Shown here: positions 47,001 through 58,621 of the stretch, in pieces
Position numbering within the stretch: position 1 is the stretch's first letter
Layout: each line of letters opens with the position of its first letter
Source: Globodera rostochiensis
Taxonomy: Eukaryota; Nematoda; Chromadorea; Rhabditida; Heteroderidae
DNA: 64,000 nucleotides
Reading direction: 5' to 3'
Assembly (NCBI GenBank): GCA_018350325.1
Contig: JAEVLN010000003.1
Span: 2,465,214-2,529,213 of the forward strand
Notes under the pieces: generated by a model
Databases searched by the model: none
What the model was told of the DNA's origin: nothing
Seen by the model: only the letters and a program-made list of their open reading frames with translations
Made by a program: the position numbers and the translations under genes

Positions 47001-47560
47001 TGCGGTAGAACGGAAAGGGATCGGCTGCTCAAACCGCAGCTGATCAGCCGGACATTCCGAGAAGAGCGAGCAGTTGCGCGAAAAGTCAGCAGCCAAAGAG
47101 GGCGCAGACGGCGCGATGGCGCCGGAGGCGTTGGAATAATTGGCACAGCTCCAGCGCGGCACGAAGTTGGAGAAAATCGAAAATTGTTTTGATTGGACGG
47201 ACCGGGATGGGAAGTGAATGGGAAGTTGACGGAACTCACACCCTTTTTTTAAACCCCTTTTTGGTGGTAAAGTAACGTTTTTTGGATTTCCTTTCCGAAT
47301 GTTCTCCGGTCCTGTGAAAATCGGACAGCCGCCCAAACGTCCGGACTCCGGATATTCCCGGACACATAATTCGGCATGGCACCTCATTTTTAAAATTGGG
47401 GTTAATTTAACCCGAAAATTTTCCGCCAAACACCGGGACCCCCGGGTAAAGTCGTCTTTATTTGTGAATATATTTGTTCATGTGTTGGTGCTGATGATGA
47501 TGAGTGTGTTATTGTACCGGAAAAAGCATTTGAGACGCAAAAAAGATCGCAAATTGCCAC
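44017..47560 (-). CDS. SLC22-type organic ion transporter
   Basis: Major facilitator superfamily transporter of the organic cation/anion type. The extracellular loop exon contains CSLFSECPADQLRFEQ, then FGWICGSDAYKRALYSQ at about 46960-47160. The signature exon at 46770-46870 reads QFGGVLLGTFSSGALSDAFG followed by RRP. Then SWQFLLVTRFLVGLSIGG and TFVMEIILPAQRM at 46600-46720, and FVVFVFPESPMWL at about 46280-46430. The intracellular loop is NRLEQMRDSERR and GVPFTETVHRAVPEKERSF. Later helices are AICGYSIDLNSAFISGDLYL and WSQLVVILCFMFLSWLVL. The last exon, VSYLWLVETKG, ends at 44017. The first exons are not settled. One intron holds a 42/43-bp satellite. Confidence 0.82.
44397..44770. repeat. 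42/43-bp satellite in the transporter intron
   Basis: About 8-9 units built on GATCGAGAATCACTTAAAAT followed by CTCGTCGAGATTTACCGAAT. Two unit types alternate: ACCGAATTTC (43 bp) and GCCGAGTTT (42 bp). Each unit contains a short palindrome, ATCTCGTCGAGAT. Related to the motif at 1-80. Confidence 0.92.
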
Positions 47561-48361
47561 GTTAGAAGAGCGCAGAGATGGAAGCGGTTGATTCCAAAGC
47601 ACAAAACCATGACGAGGCTGGAGCAGAAGTTGGAGGAGTATGTACGGAAAGGGATGAATGAATGGAATAGAGAAGATTAGGGGGGGGGGGGCCGAATATT
47701 CCAAACACAAATAGAGAGGAGAGTCTCTGTCTGCGCCGCCGCGCTCGGCTCGGCTGGAGAATGGAAACAAAACACCCTTTTGCGCCCATTAAAATTTTGT
47801 CCCCTCCCCCCAAATCGATTTGTTTTTGTAATATATTTGAAGTGATTGATGAATGGGAAATTGGATGATCAGACGGGAGATGAAAGTGTCGGCTCGGTTT
47901 GATAAGGCCCCTACCCTCCCCTCCCCCGCCGCGCCCCCCCCCCCGACCCATTCCGTCAACAAACTCTTTCACCCCCACCCACCGCCGCCCCCCCCCCTCC
48001 CCCAAAATATTTTGCACCCGCTCACCCGTCATAAAAAACGGTGAGAATAATTATGCTAATTAACCACTCCATCAACCAACGGATGTTTTTAAATCTCACA
48101 GAATTGGCATTGTTTTTAGTCGTCCACAATCATTTTCCTTATCCGTTTTGTCCTCCCCCCCCCCAAGGATGTCGTCAAAAAACCCGGCAAATACCCAAAT
48201 GACCGGTTCCCAGGACAAAATGGCACCCCCTACCCCCCCCCCCCCCCTCCTCTCCATGACAACCGCCCGCCCTCTCTTATTCCATTAATTGTTCTTTCAC
48301 CACCCCATCAAATCACATTTTTGCCCATCTCCAAACCTTCCCCCCCCCCGCCATCTGGCCG
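47561..48361. other. Divergent intergenic region
   Basis: Lies between the minus-strand transporter and the plus-strand gene. The dominant homopolymer changes here from G to C on the plus strand (C runs near 47935, 48160 and 48233). Promoters of both genes may be here; none can be pinpointed. Confidence 0.45.
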
Positions 48362-50751
48362 ATGTCCAAATCCCCGCCCTCGTCGTCCAAAAGAAGTGGT
48401 GGACGACACGCAAATTGCCGTCCCTTACGGCCTCCTCTCGTCATTGTCCAAGTGTTTCTCGAGCGCCTTTCCTCCCCTTGGGAGTCCCATTTTGACACAA
48501 CAAACGCTGTCCAAATTCGTTTCTTCCCCTTTTCTTCGTCGTCTGACACGGCGGCGGCGGCGGCGGACGGCCATCTTTCCGTTGGCAATGGGCGGCTTTT
48601 CATTATGCGTCAGGACCAAATCGGCTGGTTGCAATTGGACATCGGCCGGGCGGACGGGGAGGGGGCAAACGGCGGCTGGAGGGGCCGGCTGAAGTTGGTG
48701 GAGGAAGTGAGTCGGTGCCAAAGGACTCCAAAGTGTTAATTGGCATTTTTTTGCCTAAAATACCTAATCATATTTAACCATTTAGGGAACACAGACGACG
48801 GAAGCTGCAACTGCACCGATGTGCCGACGGATTGCCTGTGAGTTGAGGAGCATTGAACATGGACGTGAAGACGGAGCAGCACTTCCGCTGATGTTGTCGT
48901 CGTCGTCGTTGACGGCCCATTTGTTGGTGAGTGTGGACGAGGTACGGAAGCGGAGGGAGGAGAGAGGCGGCCATGTGGCGGAACAGAAGAAGGAGGAGGG
49001 CGGCGATCAGCGGAAGAGGGCGGAAGACGGATGGGCACAGACGGAAGGAGAGGAAGCGGCGGCGGACGGGACGAGCAGACGGCAAGAGATCGGTGTACAG
49101 ACAGTGAAGGAAGCACAAGCAACAGAAGCAACAGCAACAGCAGAAGAGAAGCAGAGGGGGCAGAGATGGAGGAGGGCGACAGCTGCGCGAGTGATGATGT
49201 TGATGATGGCGGCACTGAACGGAAGCGCGCAAGCAGCAGCAGCAGCAAAGGGGAACAACGACGGGAGGAGGAGGACCATGGCAATGATGATCGGCGGCAG
49301 GCGTGGAAGGGAAGTGATCGGAGCAACAACAACAACAACAATTGGAAGGCCGACAAAAGAGCGGGAGACGATGACGCGCGTGTCCATTCCACCGAACGCA
49401 AATTCGCCAATTCGTCCCCATCCCAACCAAAGCGTGCTGATCAGCCAATATCGCGCCCAAATCGCCTATTTGTCCGCCGTGCATCGGACATTGGTGCCGC
49501 AAACGGCGGGAAACGAACGGAAGAGACGCAAAAAAACGCTGGGGGGAAGAAGAGAACGGAAGACGGAAGACGACGATGGAATACGGGCGGAGGGATGGAG
49601 GGGAAAAGAAGAACAACAGCCGGAAGAGAGGATGGGAAGAACACGGACGGATGTGGAAGAAGGATGGATGAAAAGCGTAAAATGGTGGGAAGGCGGAAGA
49701 GAGCGGATGAACGGAAGGGACGATGATGAAGAAGGAAGCAGCATTCTGCAGTCGGTGGCCATCAGCGAAAGTGACGGGAGTGTAGCGGCAGATGAGAGGA
49801 CAATGAGAGGAACAGCGCCCGAAGGGATGAACGGAAGAATGATGGCGACTGACTATGAGAGGGATATAAGAAGAACAGCGCCCGAAGGGATGAATGCAAG
49901 AATGATGGCGACTGAGAGGGATATAAGAAGAACAGCGCCCGAAGGGATGAACGGAAGAATGATGGCGACTGAGAGGCATATAAGAAGAACAGCGCCCGAA
50001 GGGATGAATGCAAGAATAATGGCTGGTTTGGGGGCAATAAGAAGAACAGCGCCCGAAGAAATGAACGGAAGAATAATACCGGATGAGGTGACAAAAAGAG
50101 TAACGCCCGAAGGGATGAATGGAAGAATCGTGCCGGATAAGGGAACAAAAGGAGGAACAACGCCAAAAAGAGTAACGCCCGAAGGGATGAATGGAAGAAT
50201 AATAGCAAATGAGAGGGATATAACAAGAACAGCGCCCGAAGGGATGAATGGAAGAGCTAAATCTCGGTCGGCCTCCAAAGGCACTTCCGCATCTTCTTCA
50301 GCTTCTTCCGATTCATCCTCAGCCCCCACCCGGAAGAAATCCATTGCAAGTTCATCATCATCCTCATCGTCCAGTAAACGCAGCTCATCATCCTCCGTCT
50401 CCTGTTCCTCCACCCCAACGGCCTCCTCCCCGTCAACCAAAGGCTCAAGCGATTACCAACAGCAGCAGAAGTTGGCCGAGTCTCCGACGAATTCGTCAAC
50501 GCTCAAAGGTCTGACTGACTGCACTCGACCCGACAACGTTCCGATTCCCCGACACCGAGATGTCCCCCGCGGGGATGACCGGGCGGGGAGGAACCACCCA
50601 ATTCTATAACTTAAATTTGGCATTGCATTGGCATAGACTTGCTGCTCCACCTAATGCTTCCCGTCTTTTAGGTTCTTCCGCCAAAACGGAGTCGTCCATT
50701 GCGACGGACATCTCCAAAAGTGGGAAGAGCAGCGGCGACCCATCGGATTAA
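48362..50751 (+). CDS. Unrecognised low-complexity protein with APEGMNGR repeats
   Basis: Three exons join in phase: up to 48708 (ends GRLKLVEE), 48785-50510 and 50681-50751 (ends GKSSGDPSD). The first exon contains LFIMRQDQIGWLQLDIGRA, faintly like a TGF-beta propeptide, but no cystine-knot domain follows. The large exon is Glu/Arg/Ala-rich. It contains one more ordinary stretch, SVLISQYRAQIAYLSAVHRT, then about nine tandem units of some 19 residues such as RTAPEGMNGRMMATERDIR, then a Ser-rich tail. Frame integrity over 1.7 kb, correct splice phases and codon-sized repeats support coding. The 5' end and function are unknown. The competing 401-codon minus-strand frame is judged a shadow. Confidence 0.5.
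49795..50265 (+). repeat. Intragenic tandem repeat, about 60-bp unit
   Basis: Units contain AGAACAGCGCCCGAAGGGAT, translated TAPEGMN. Spacing varies in multiples of three (about 48-63 bp), so the reading frame is kept through all units. Confidence 0.9.
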
Positions 50752-51519
50752 CAAAAAAAGCAACAATAATTCGTCCACCGAAAGGTCGCCCGAAGGGATC
50801 GCCTTCAACCATTCACCAACAGAGAATAGGCGCAGCACACATTTTGCATAAACCGTGCGCGACGACATTTTTTCAACAAATTTGTAGTTTTTTCGAATTC
50901 CAAATGCATCCAAAAGTGCCTCCCCCCCCCCCCCCACCAAAGTCTGTCACCGTCTCCAACGTCGGCGGCCTATCGCAACAAACTCTTCGGCGACGTGTAC
51001 TTTAAAAGACCAATGAACGTTGAAATTGGCCACATGCATTCCACATTCCCCCCCCCCCTCCCCCCCCGCGGCTTTATTGTCGAACATTTTAAAAGCCATG
51101 AACAATTTCTGACTTCATTTTGTTTTTGTTGTTGAATAAAGAGATCGGAGTTTCAAAAAAGGCAACAGGTGGAGAAGAAATAACAATAAATCCAAACAAC
51201 CAGTATAATATGAATAGGACCGGAAATTCGGACAAAAAATTTAAATCGAACTTTTTGCATGAAAATGCGGGACTTTCTTTGGCAACCCCCCGGAGTTCTT
51301 GTGGCTTTTTTCCTGCTTTGTTTTCACTGAAAGTCTGTCCGATTTTGTTTTTGTTTTCTTTTTTGCCGATTTTGCAACAAAAATGTTTTTAGACATGAAC
51401 AGAAGATGCACTCTCTCTCTCTCTCTACATAAAACAACAATCAAATCACCCGCCAGTGTGTGTCATTCATTCGTCTCTCATTCAATTCGATCAGTTCAGC
51501 CACCGTCCAAGCACCCCGA
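50752..51519. other. Intergenic region
   Basis: Contains C runs near 50925 and 51053, a CT dinucleotide run near 51410, and no supported gene. Probably 3' sequences of the flanking convergent genes. Confidence 0.45.
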
Positions 51520-53161
51520 TCAGTACATCATGTGTTCCGCGTGAGAAGTGCGCGGCTTCTTGATCTTGTCAATGTTCTTCATCAGCAGGTCGTACAGCGT
51601 CGCAAAATGGTTGCGCATTTCAATGATGACCAATCTGAGACAATCAAAAGGAAATAAGTAAATGCAGTACGTGTACTGCTTCGAATTCAGTGTGTAAATT
51701 AACAAATTGGCAAACACGACACCAAAATCGAATTTTATCAGCATTAATGAAACGCAATGGTGACAACAACCTGATGTTGATGAACTGCTTCTAAAAATGA
51801 AAAGTAAAGAGTCATTTTTACAAAAAACAATGAGAACAAACCTCGTCCGTGTCGAGCATTGCGCGCCTAAAAACGAATTGATAATATGTCGCAGGATTTT
51901 CTCTAACCAAAAATTTTTGAACAAAATTTCCAGAAATTTTCCTTTTCGCTTTGCCACAACAAAACCTGTAGTCTTCGACGTGCGGATACTTTGCAATTTT
52001 TGTCACAATTCGAGCCCTCGACGCGAAATATTTGCTCATCTGTTCACAAAATATTGCAATTAGTAAACAAATTGTGTGCGGCGATGGCATCCCCGCGACT
52101 GACTGACTGACCTGGTCAAGGAAACCGGCCACATCCGCCTCGACGTTGCGAGTTTCGTTCAAGCACTCTTCCTGAAATGTTTTGGACGTCAAAAAATAAT
52201 TTATATTCCAATAAACGCATTGCTATTGGTAAGAATATGGGGGAGAGCAATTTATAAGTCACTGAATCACATCTCACAAAAAATAGCAACACTCGTTACC
52301 TGGATGGACACACCGAAATTGTTGCCGTCCTGAAATTTTTTAAATTTTTTGATAAATTTTAAAAAGAATCGCCGGACCTCAATTTTCGGGATCAGAAACT
52401 GAATCCAAACTTTGACCCTGAAATGGCCAATTTGAATGAATTTCGATCGAAACAAAAGAAAGGAGCAACTTGTTCACGTCTTCGATCGCCTCACCTAATT
52501 GTGAAAAAAAGTAAAGTAATAATGACCAAAAGTGAAAAAATTCTTACGAAGCAACGGGCGAAGTTCATCAATCAGCTCGGCCAACTTTTCGTTGCATTTC
52601 ACCGAGCCTTTGGCAAACCCATAAATTGGCACTCCGTTCACCCCGTCGTGTCCCCCATCCATCTTTTGTCGCTTCGAAGGCACCTGAAAAAGCGCATTAA
52701 TTTTTGTTATTCCTCACACTAATTAATCACTCCGTCGTTAATTTTCTCTCCGGTTGGCGCTGGCAAACTAAAAAAGGACAATTTTCTTTTAGGGGTTTTT
52801 TTGTCTCGGATTTCGTCTTACATGGCGTTGACATCCGTTAGCGCTGTGATCTCAACCAGACGGTCGTACTGGTACTTGGGGTTTTTGAGCAGTTCGTTGA
52901 ACTCGATGACTTTTGAGGGGAATCTGAATGCAAAAATAGGGAACGGACATGAAAAGTTACGCACTTTTGCTCAACGATTGCTTCAGCTTCCTGAAAAAGG
53001 ATTTGATTTCTCGATACAAAATGCATTTTCGGCATTAAAGTACCTTAAGCAGCTCATTTTTGTAATCTTCGATCTGCAAAAAAAAGAAAGAAATTTAAAT
53101 AAAAATCCAAACAAAAAAAAAAGACGACCTTTTTGTTCGATGCTTTTTTGCCGGTGCTCAT
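51520..53161 (-). CDS. psme-3: Proteasome activator PA28-gamma (REG-gamma)
   Basis: Subunit of the heptameric 11S cap that opens the 20S proteasome in the nucleus. Fourteen exons, all in phase: 53129-53161, 53044-53073, 52965-52990, 52822-52923, 52730-52766, 52548-52683, 52470-52494, 52378-52417, 52300-52329, 52112-52171, 51966-52039, 51842-51866, 51771-51790, 51520-51634. Start MSTGKKASNKK. The activation-loop region is DGNNFGVSIQ. Then KIAKYPHVEDYR and the C-terminal helix MRNHFATLYDLLMKNIDKIK, ending AEHMMY, whose Tyr fits the gamma type. The gene is complete and very intron-dense. Confidence 0.95.
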
Positions 53162-53333
53162 TTTTATAAATTCACGACGACCTTTTAATAATTATGCATG
53201 CTAACGAATTAAAAAATCAGGAGGAAAATAGTGAGAGAATCGGCAGATAACCAAATTCTGATGCAATAAAAGGTTCAACACCGTCGTAGCGCACTCCAAA
53301 TTTAATTTAATTACAAAATAAAATGACAAATTG

Positions 53334-54564
53334 TTAAGAGGGATTGTCGAATGTCTTGAAAATCTCGATTAGTGTCGCCTTGCACGGTCTCAAATTGAAG
53401 TCCTTAAACAGAAATGGGTTATTCGATGTGTTTGCAATAAAAAAAATTTCTTTAAAAAATAGAGAAAACTCACATAAGATCCAAGCGAACATTTGTCCAC
53501 ATTTTTGTAGATGTCCAATCCTGAAAAGCTTGGTAAATGTCTCTGCCGACTGCTGACCACCAAAACCTCTGCCCATCTTCACCAGCCATCCGTTGTTGAA
53601 CCTGGGAAGCCAAAGAAGAATTTCAGGTTCATAAATGCGTTGAAAAAGCCAGGCTCAACCCGGACTAACTGAGCCCGGAAAAAAAATCCGAGTCCGGGTT
53701 GGTCTCCAGTTTAAGCCCCCACCTAATTTCTCTGTCGTGCATATTCTCCTCAAAAGTGACGGCCAATTCAATGTTTTTTGTCCGCAAACTTTGGCCCAAT
53801 TTTCCGAGGCCTTGTTCCATCGTCACATTTGGCTGAGTGAGCAGCGAAATACGCCTCAGTTTTGGACAATTTCTGACCAAAAGTTCGCAGAATTTGACAA
53901 CGTTGACAACCTAAAAGATACCACGAAGTCCCTTTAAAAATTGAAAATTACAAAATTAACTTGATGGAAACTGCTGAGCCATGGCTCTTCGACAGCGACT
54001 ACAAAGTGAGGGGTTTTGCGTAAATTATTAACTAAAAAGCTAAACCTTCGGTCAATTTGTCGTCCAAACACTTTGCAAATATCGACTCATAGCTATGTCC
54101 TGAAAATTTGTTGCTAAATCAAACTATTTTGCCGAATCAACCACCGGTCGAGTCTTCCAATATCCTGCGCTGCTCCAAAAACTCGACTTTTATTGTACGC
54201 CGGGATTTGAGCGTTTCCACTCTGGACATATATTGTTCCACTTGTTGCCGTAGTGCATCCTTTTTTGGTCCGTCGAACTCTGTTAAAAATTACGGTTACT
54301 TTTTTTAAATGCCCATTTTGCACACCCGAGATGCTCGGTGTGTACACCCAGCTCCTCCCGGGTTGGACGGGATTCACCCCTCCCCCCCCCCCCCGGTCAG
54401 CTCCAAAGCCTACCAACAACACTGATAAACGTAAACTCACCGCCCAAACAAAGCAACAATGCCTCAATTCCGCCAATGTATTTCTCAATTGCCTGCTTAA
54501 CGAGCCCGCTCCGGTCCAAATTTACAGCCTCCCAGAGAGCTAATTTTGCTTGTTCAAACTCCAT
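53334..54564 (-). CDS. MIT-domain protein MITD1-like
   Basis: ESCRT-III-binding protein acting at cytokinesis and on endosomes. The first exon (54441-54564) starts MEFEQAKLALWEAV and continues SGLVKQAIEKYIGGIEALL, the MIT three-helix domain. Exon 54145-54279 follows with VEQYMSRVETLKSRR. The C-terminal phospholipase D-like membrane domain has FEENMHDREIRFNNGWLVKM and ends in DFNLRPCKATLIEIFKTFDN before the stop at 53334. Splices in the middle (53600-54050) were not all resolved. An intron around 54310-54430 contains a C run and a possible short inserted element. Confidence 0.85.
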
Positions 54565-55144
54565 TTCAATTTACAAAATGAGAAAATTAAGTGTTTATAA
54601 GATTTTTAAACGAGAATCGCGTAGCTTAAATATACATACTAGGTAGCTTCTACTGAATCCAAGCATTTTTGAACCGCGTTTTATTAGATTTATTGGCAAA
54701 GAAACAAGTCATCTTTCTAGGTTGGCAACCATGCAGAATGACGCTTAATAACTTTTGCTAAAAAAACTCGTTCAAGGAAATTGTTTATGATTTGATTTGG
54801 CATTCTGTCTATATCAGGATGTAACCGTAACAAAAATTTCCGGACTTTTGGGTCTGATGCCTGGCTTCTTGGAAGAAATTATCATTTTTGCTTTGTTTTG
54901 GGTGTTTCTAGAAATAACTTTTGAAGATTTGATAATTTACATTGTTGACCTTCTGGTTTGGTTCGAATTAAGAAACCAGTATCAAGACAGCTAAGGCGTC
55001 TGCCCCATTACACCGCCACACCCCTTTATTTCAAACACTTAAACGATATCAAAAAAAATGTCATAACAATCGAACAATTTGTGGTTGATGAATCCGTGTC
55101 CACAAAATGCTTTCGTCCACCATTCGTCTCATCCTCAGTCAGTC
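54565..55144. other. Intergenic region
   Basis: AT-rich. A 65-codon plus-strand frame (54797-54994) has a hydrophobic stretch but no homology that I recognise and no splice context. No supported gene. Confidence 0.4.
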
Positions 55145-55990
55145 TCATTTGGTGGCCATGTTAACACGCAGCGGGCGCCCGTAAAGCTCGGCTCCGTTCA
55201 GATTTGTGACAGCATTCTGAGCACTTTGCTGGTCCTAAAAATTTCAAAATTTTCAAAGTCAGCTCAAAAAGCATTACCTGGAACTCGCAGAAGCCAAAGC
55301 CTTTCGGACGGTTGGTTTCCCGGTCGTACACGATGCTAAATAAGAAACTTGAGTATATCGAAAATAGAGAAATTATCCCACCGAACATTAGTGACCACTC
55401 CGCACGAGCTGAACATGTTGCCAATGTCTTCCTCGGTCGCGTTGTACGGGATGTTTCCAACTGCAAATGAAAAAAGCCGTATTTTTGGAAACGGAATGCC
55501 TTTAGTTTAGACTCCTATCGCTTATACAAATTGTTGATGTCGTAGCCAGTCCGAAATCGCTACGAATCCGTTAGTGAATGCGCGTTACGATGGACCGATC
55601 GGGATGAAATACGAAAACTGGTCAAACTCCGAAACTTGAGTGATCTCAATCAATCCAACGACATATACACACATGCACTTACCTTTTTGCACCAATTTTG
55701 ACGCAGCTCTAACCACCACACATCACTCACACAGGTTTGTGGCGGTGGCGTTTGAGGTAAAATTTAGACCGACACATCGACATTTAAGCCGCTTTCGTTT
55801 TCATCATCTATTTTTGGTGCATTCCAACCGTCGATTCCAGAAAATCCCGAGAACAAAAATCACCAAATGGAAAAATTCCCCTCCACGAGCTCATTTGGAT
55901 TCGTATTCTTCGCAATCCCATCATACTACACAATTACAACCAATTTTTTGAAAGAACTCTACCATAGACGCTAAAGCCAGACGAAGCCAT
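55145..55990 (-). CDS. RRM-only CstF-64-like protein
   Basis: Four exons join in phase: 55963-55990 (MASSGFSVY), 55382-55460, 55278-55335, 55145-55234. They encode one RNA-recognition motif with the CstF-64 pattern: RNP2 VGNIPYNATEED, RNP1 RPKGFGFCEFQ, then NLNGAELYGRPLRVNMA. CstF-64 binds the GU-rich element in pre-mRNA 3'-end formation. Here a stop follows the RRM within two codons (ATK), so the hinge, Pro/Gly-rich region and C-terminal domain are absent and the product is under 100 residues. It may be a genuine short paralogue, or an alternative downstream splice may replace the stop. Confidence 0.72.
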
Positions 55991-56563
55991 TTTTCTTTCT
56001 TCTTGCTTGGAGTCAAAGAAAACTTAAAAGAATGAAAAGTTTGGTTCTAAAAGAAGATAAAACAGTCCGATTGTAGGTCATCGCATTCTTACGATTATCA
56101 AATATCTGATTCGCTTGGTTGGAAGAAAAGGGAGGGAAGGAATGAAAAATCATTAAATGAAAATGTGGAGCGATGAGTCCTTAACAAAAAAAATCAATTT
56201 GCAATCTTTCGTTGCTTAACTTTCATTTTTCGAAATACAGAACAAGCATGCCCACCCTGCCGAATTGCTAACGGTCAAAATGCCAACCAGACCGCGCAAC
56301 CGAGTCAATAGCCGGGACTGGTATTTGAATTTGTGGCGAATTTTGGTTCCGGATTTTTGTTTTTGTCCCATGAGCCTTTTTGCGAAATTTTCTCCGGCGG
56401 AGCCATGTTTACTTTTTCCTCTTTTGCGTCCAAGCCCGTATGCATGATGAACTTCTGCCCCACCCCCACCAGAGGCCACAACCATAGCGTACACAAAGTA
56501 TCAAAAAGTATAAAATTTGTAGCACAAAAAGGATCGGTCGGAGTTGCTGGATGACCAGTTCTC
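55991..56563. other. Intergenic region
   Basis: No supported gene. Open frames on both strands at 56216-56560 lack domains. Confidence 0.4.
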
Positions 56564-56938
56564 TCACTTCTCAAAACGCTTAAACTCAATTCCCTCCGGT
56601 GGTTTCATTTCCACCTGGTCCTTCTTCACTTCATTCCAGTTGGTCGAAAGTACGGTGCCCTGGGACTCGCTGAATGATTTGACCATCGCTTTTTTGACCT
56701 CATCATTAGCGTCTCGATAAATCTTCTAAATAAATGTTGTTGTTGAGCTGCACTGAATGGAAAATTTGAGCGAGTACACCTTAAACATTGAGTCAACTCC
56801 GCCACTCTCCTCCTCCTCCTCTTCCTGTTTCTCCAATTCCTTGGCGAGTCGTTCCCACTGCGCGTACTTCGAACTTAAATCCGTCTTCTTGGCTTGGTCC
56901 TCCGCAACTCTGTCGTCCGACGTCTCCGGGCCACTCAT
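56564..56938 (-). CDS. SGS-domain protein, SGT1-like, without TPR or CS domain
   Basis: Two exons (56780-56938, 56564-56725) join in phase. The start is [18 protein letters not shown], followed by an acidic stretch and the SGS signature: [47 protein letters not shown]. The SGS domain of SGT1 binds HSP70/HSP90 clients and LRR receptors. The CS domain that normally precedes it is not found upstream. The first exon and the start of the second were copied, inverted, to 61010-61325. Confidence 0.75.
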
Positions 56939-57146
56939 TTTATTGCTGTTCCGTGGACAAATTTGAACGCGATTGGTGTTTGGCCAAATTTGTAAATAAA
57001 GCCAATAAGTAAAAAAAAAAATGACATGGAATTCAAAAGGAAATATATTTATGGCAAAGCGAACATTAAACACTTTTGCATACAAATCATCAAACAATAT
57101 TTACTCAAAAAGTAACGACACATTTTGTTGTCATGCTCAGATCCGA

Positions 57147-58499
57147 TCAAAGACTCCGGATGTGCTCCCGAAGCGCCTCTTTAGAGACGTGCTCAAAACC
57201 GTCCTTTGTGCAAACGACCAACTCGACGTTGTCCTCGGTCATGCCAATGCTAAAGTGTAAAATGCCAACTCCGAATTCAACATTTTATGTGAGGAAAGAG
57301 ATCTATTTTGCACTGTACTCGTAAGTCTCGCGCAAAGTGAGTAATGCCATGTGAATTGCGTCGGCCTTCTCAATTGATTCGTTGTAACGCTTCTCCAAAA
57401 ATCCCTTCGCATTTGTGTCGTTCTTCCCAATCGCAGTGGATTTCCACGCAAAATATGAACCCTTAAACGCGTTTTAGAGACATTTTCTTGCTCAAACACA
57501 CCGCCGGGTCAGCCTGGAAAAGGAGCGGTCCCTTCTCAGCGTCCCATCCGCCGATGAGGAGAGAAGCGCCGAACGGACGAACGCCACTGAATTGGAACAA
57601 ACCAAAGCATTTTTGTTGGATCACTTTGGGTACATGTAACGGGGGCATTTTTTCAAAAAAAAATTTTGAATTTTTTAACAACAGATCCTTTATAGGGATT
57701 CCGAGCATTAGAATCCGAATCTGACCTTCATTTCGGTCAATTCCGGACCCCGGACACGAATTCGAACAATTTTTCAAAAATTCCAAAAATTAATTTTCAG
57801 TCTCAAGATCTTCAAAAAGTGGTCATCGATTTTCTTTCATTTTAAAAACTTCATAATTGAATAAATAATACCAAATAAAACTGACCCGGACTGCGTGTAC
57901 TCCTGCATGACAGCAGCAACTCGGGAAACAAGCTGAAGAACATGGATCTCGTGGCCATATAACGTTTCGTAATCCGAAGCGATCTTCCGCGCTTTCTTCA
58001 TAAGAAGCCTGCAGATTTCCCATAAAATAAAGCTAATGAAAATTGGACACTCACTGGGCATCCGGTCCCATGCCGCTATAAGCACAGCCGAGGTGGTCAC
58101 TCAGTTTCCCTATTTTCACCAAGGGAATGGTAAGGGACGACTGTTTGTTTTCGGTGGCAAGGACAACACAATCTCTTGCTGAAAAAAACAATAAATTATT
58201 GCTGGGAAGCAAAGGATACAGTCAGTCAAAATACACCTCGTATCCCAACGGAAGGCGAACTGTTCTTGACGGCATTCAACGCATACTCAATTTGCATCAA
58301 CTTCCCGGAAGGGCTATTTTCGTAAAACTTTTAAGTTTGTAACATTTTTCTTGAATGATTGAGATACAATTTTGATTAAAAATACAAAAATGTCAAATAA
58401 AAATCGAGATTTTAGCTAAACCAGTAAAAAATTTAGAAACAAAGAGTCTAAAAACCTGAATGTCGTAAGTGAAAATGAATAACGTTCGCTGCTCCCCAT
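57147..58499 (-). CDS. pas-2: 20S proteasome subunit alpha-2
   Basis: Core alpha-ring subunit. Exon 58456-58499 encodes [14 protein letters not shown], with the alpha-type [13 protein letters not shown] start, and joins 58237-58313 ([20 protein letters not shown]). Later exons carry [12 protein letters not shown] sequence, [79 protein letters not shown], and the C-terminal [18 protein letters not shown] with a stop at 57147. An intron near 57660-57790 contains half of the palindromic element also seen at 58.6 kb. Confidence 0.93.
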
Positions 58500-58621
58500 T
58501 TTGAAGTTTACGCTGATAATAAGTGTATGTCAAAAGCAGAACCAATCTAAAGGCAGAACGAATTACATCGACTGGAGAATTCTAAAATGGAATTGGGTCG
58601 GGATAGATAAGGCGGTAATTA

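Noticed and set aside
48362..48708. TGF-beta ligand assignment from the GWLQLDIGRA-like stretch
   Set aside because: Only a short resemblance to a propeptide, and no cystine-knot domain follows in the gene.
48774..49979. 401-codon minus-strand open frame over the plus-strand repeat gene
   Set aside because: Its sequence is Ser/Pro/Cys/Phe low complexity that mirrors the repeats of the plus-strand frame. The plus strand has matching splice phases and an ordinary stretch (SVLISQYRAQIAYL).
54797..54994. 65-codon hydrophobic plus-strand frame
   Set aside because: No domain, splice context or conservation to support a gene; AT-rich DNA readily gives hydrophobic codons.
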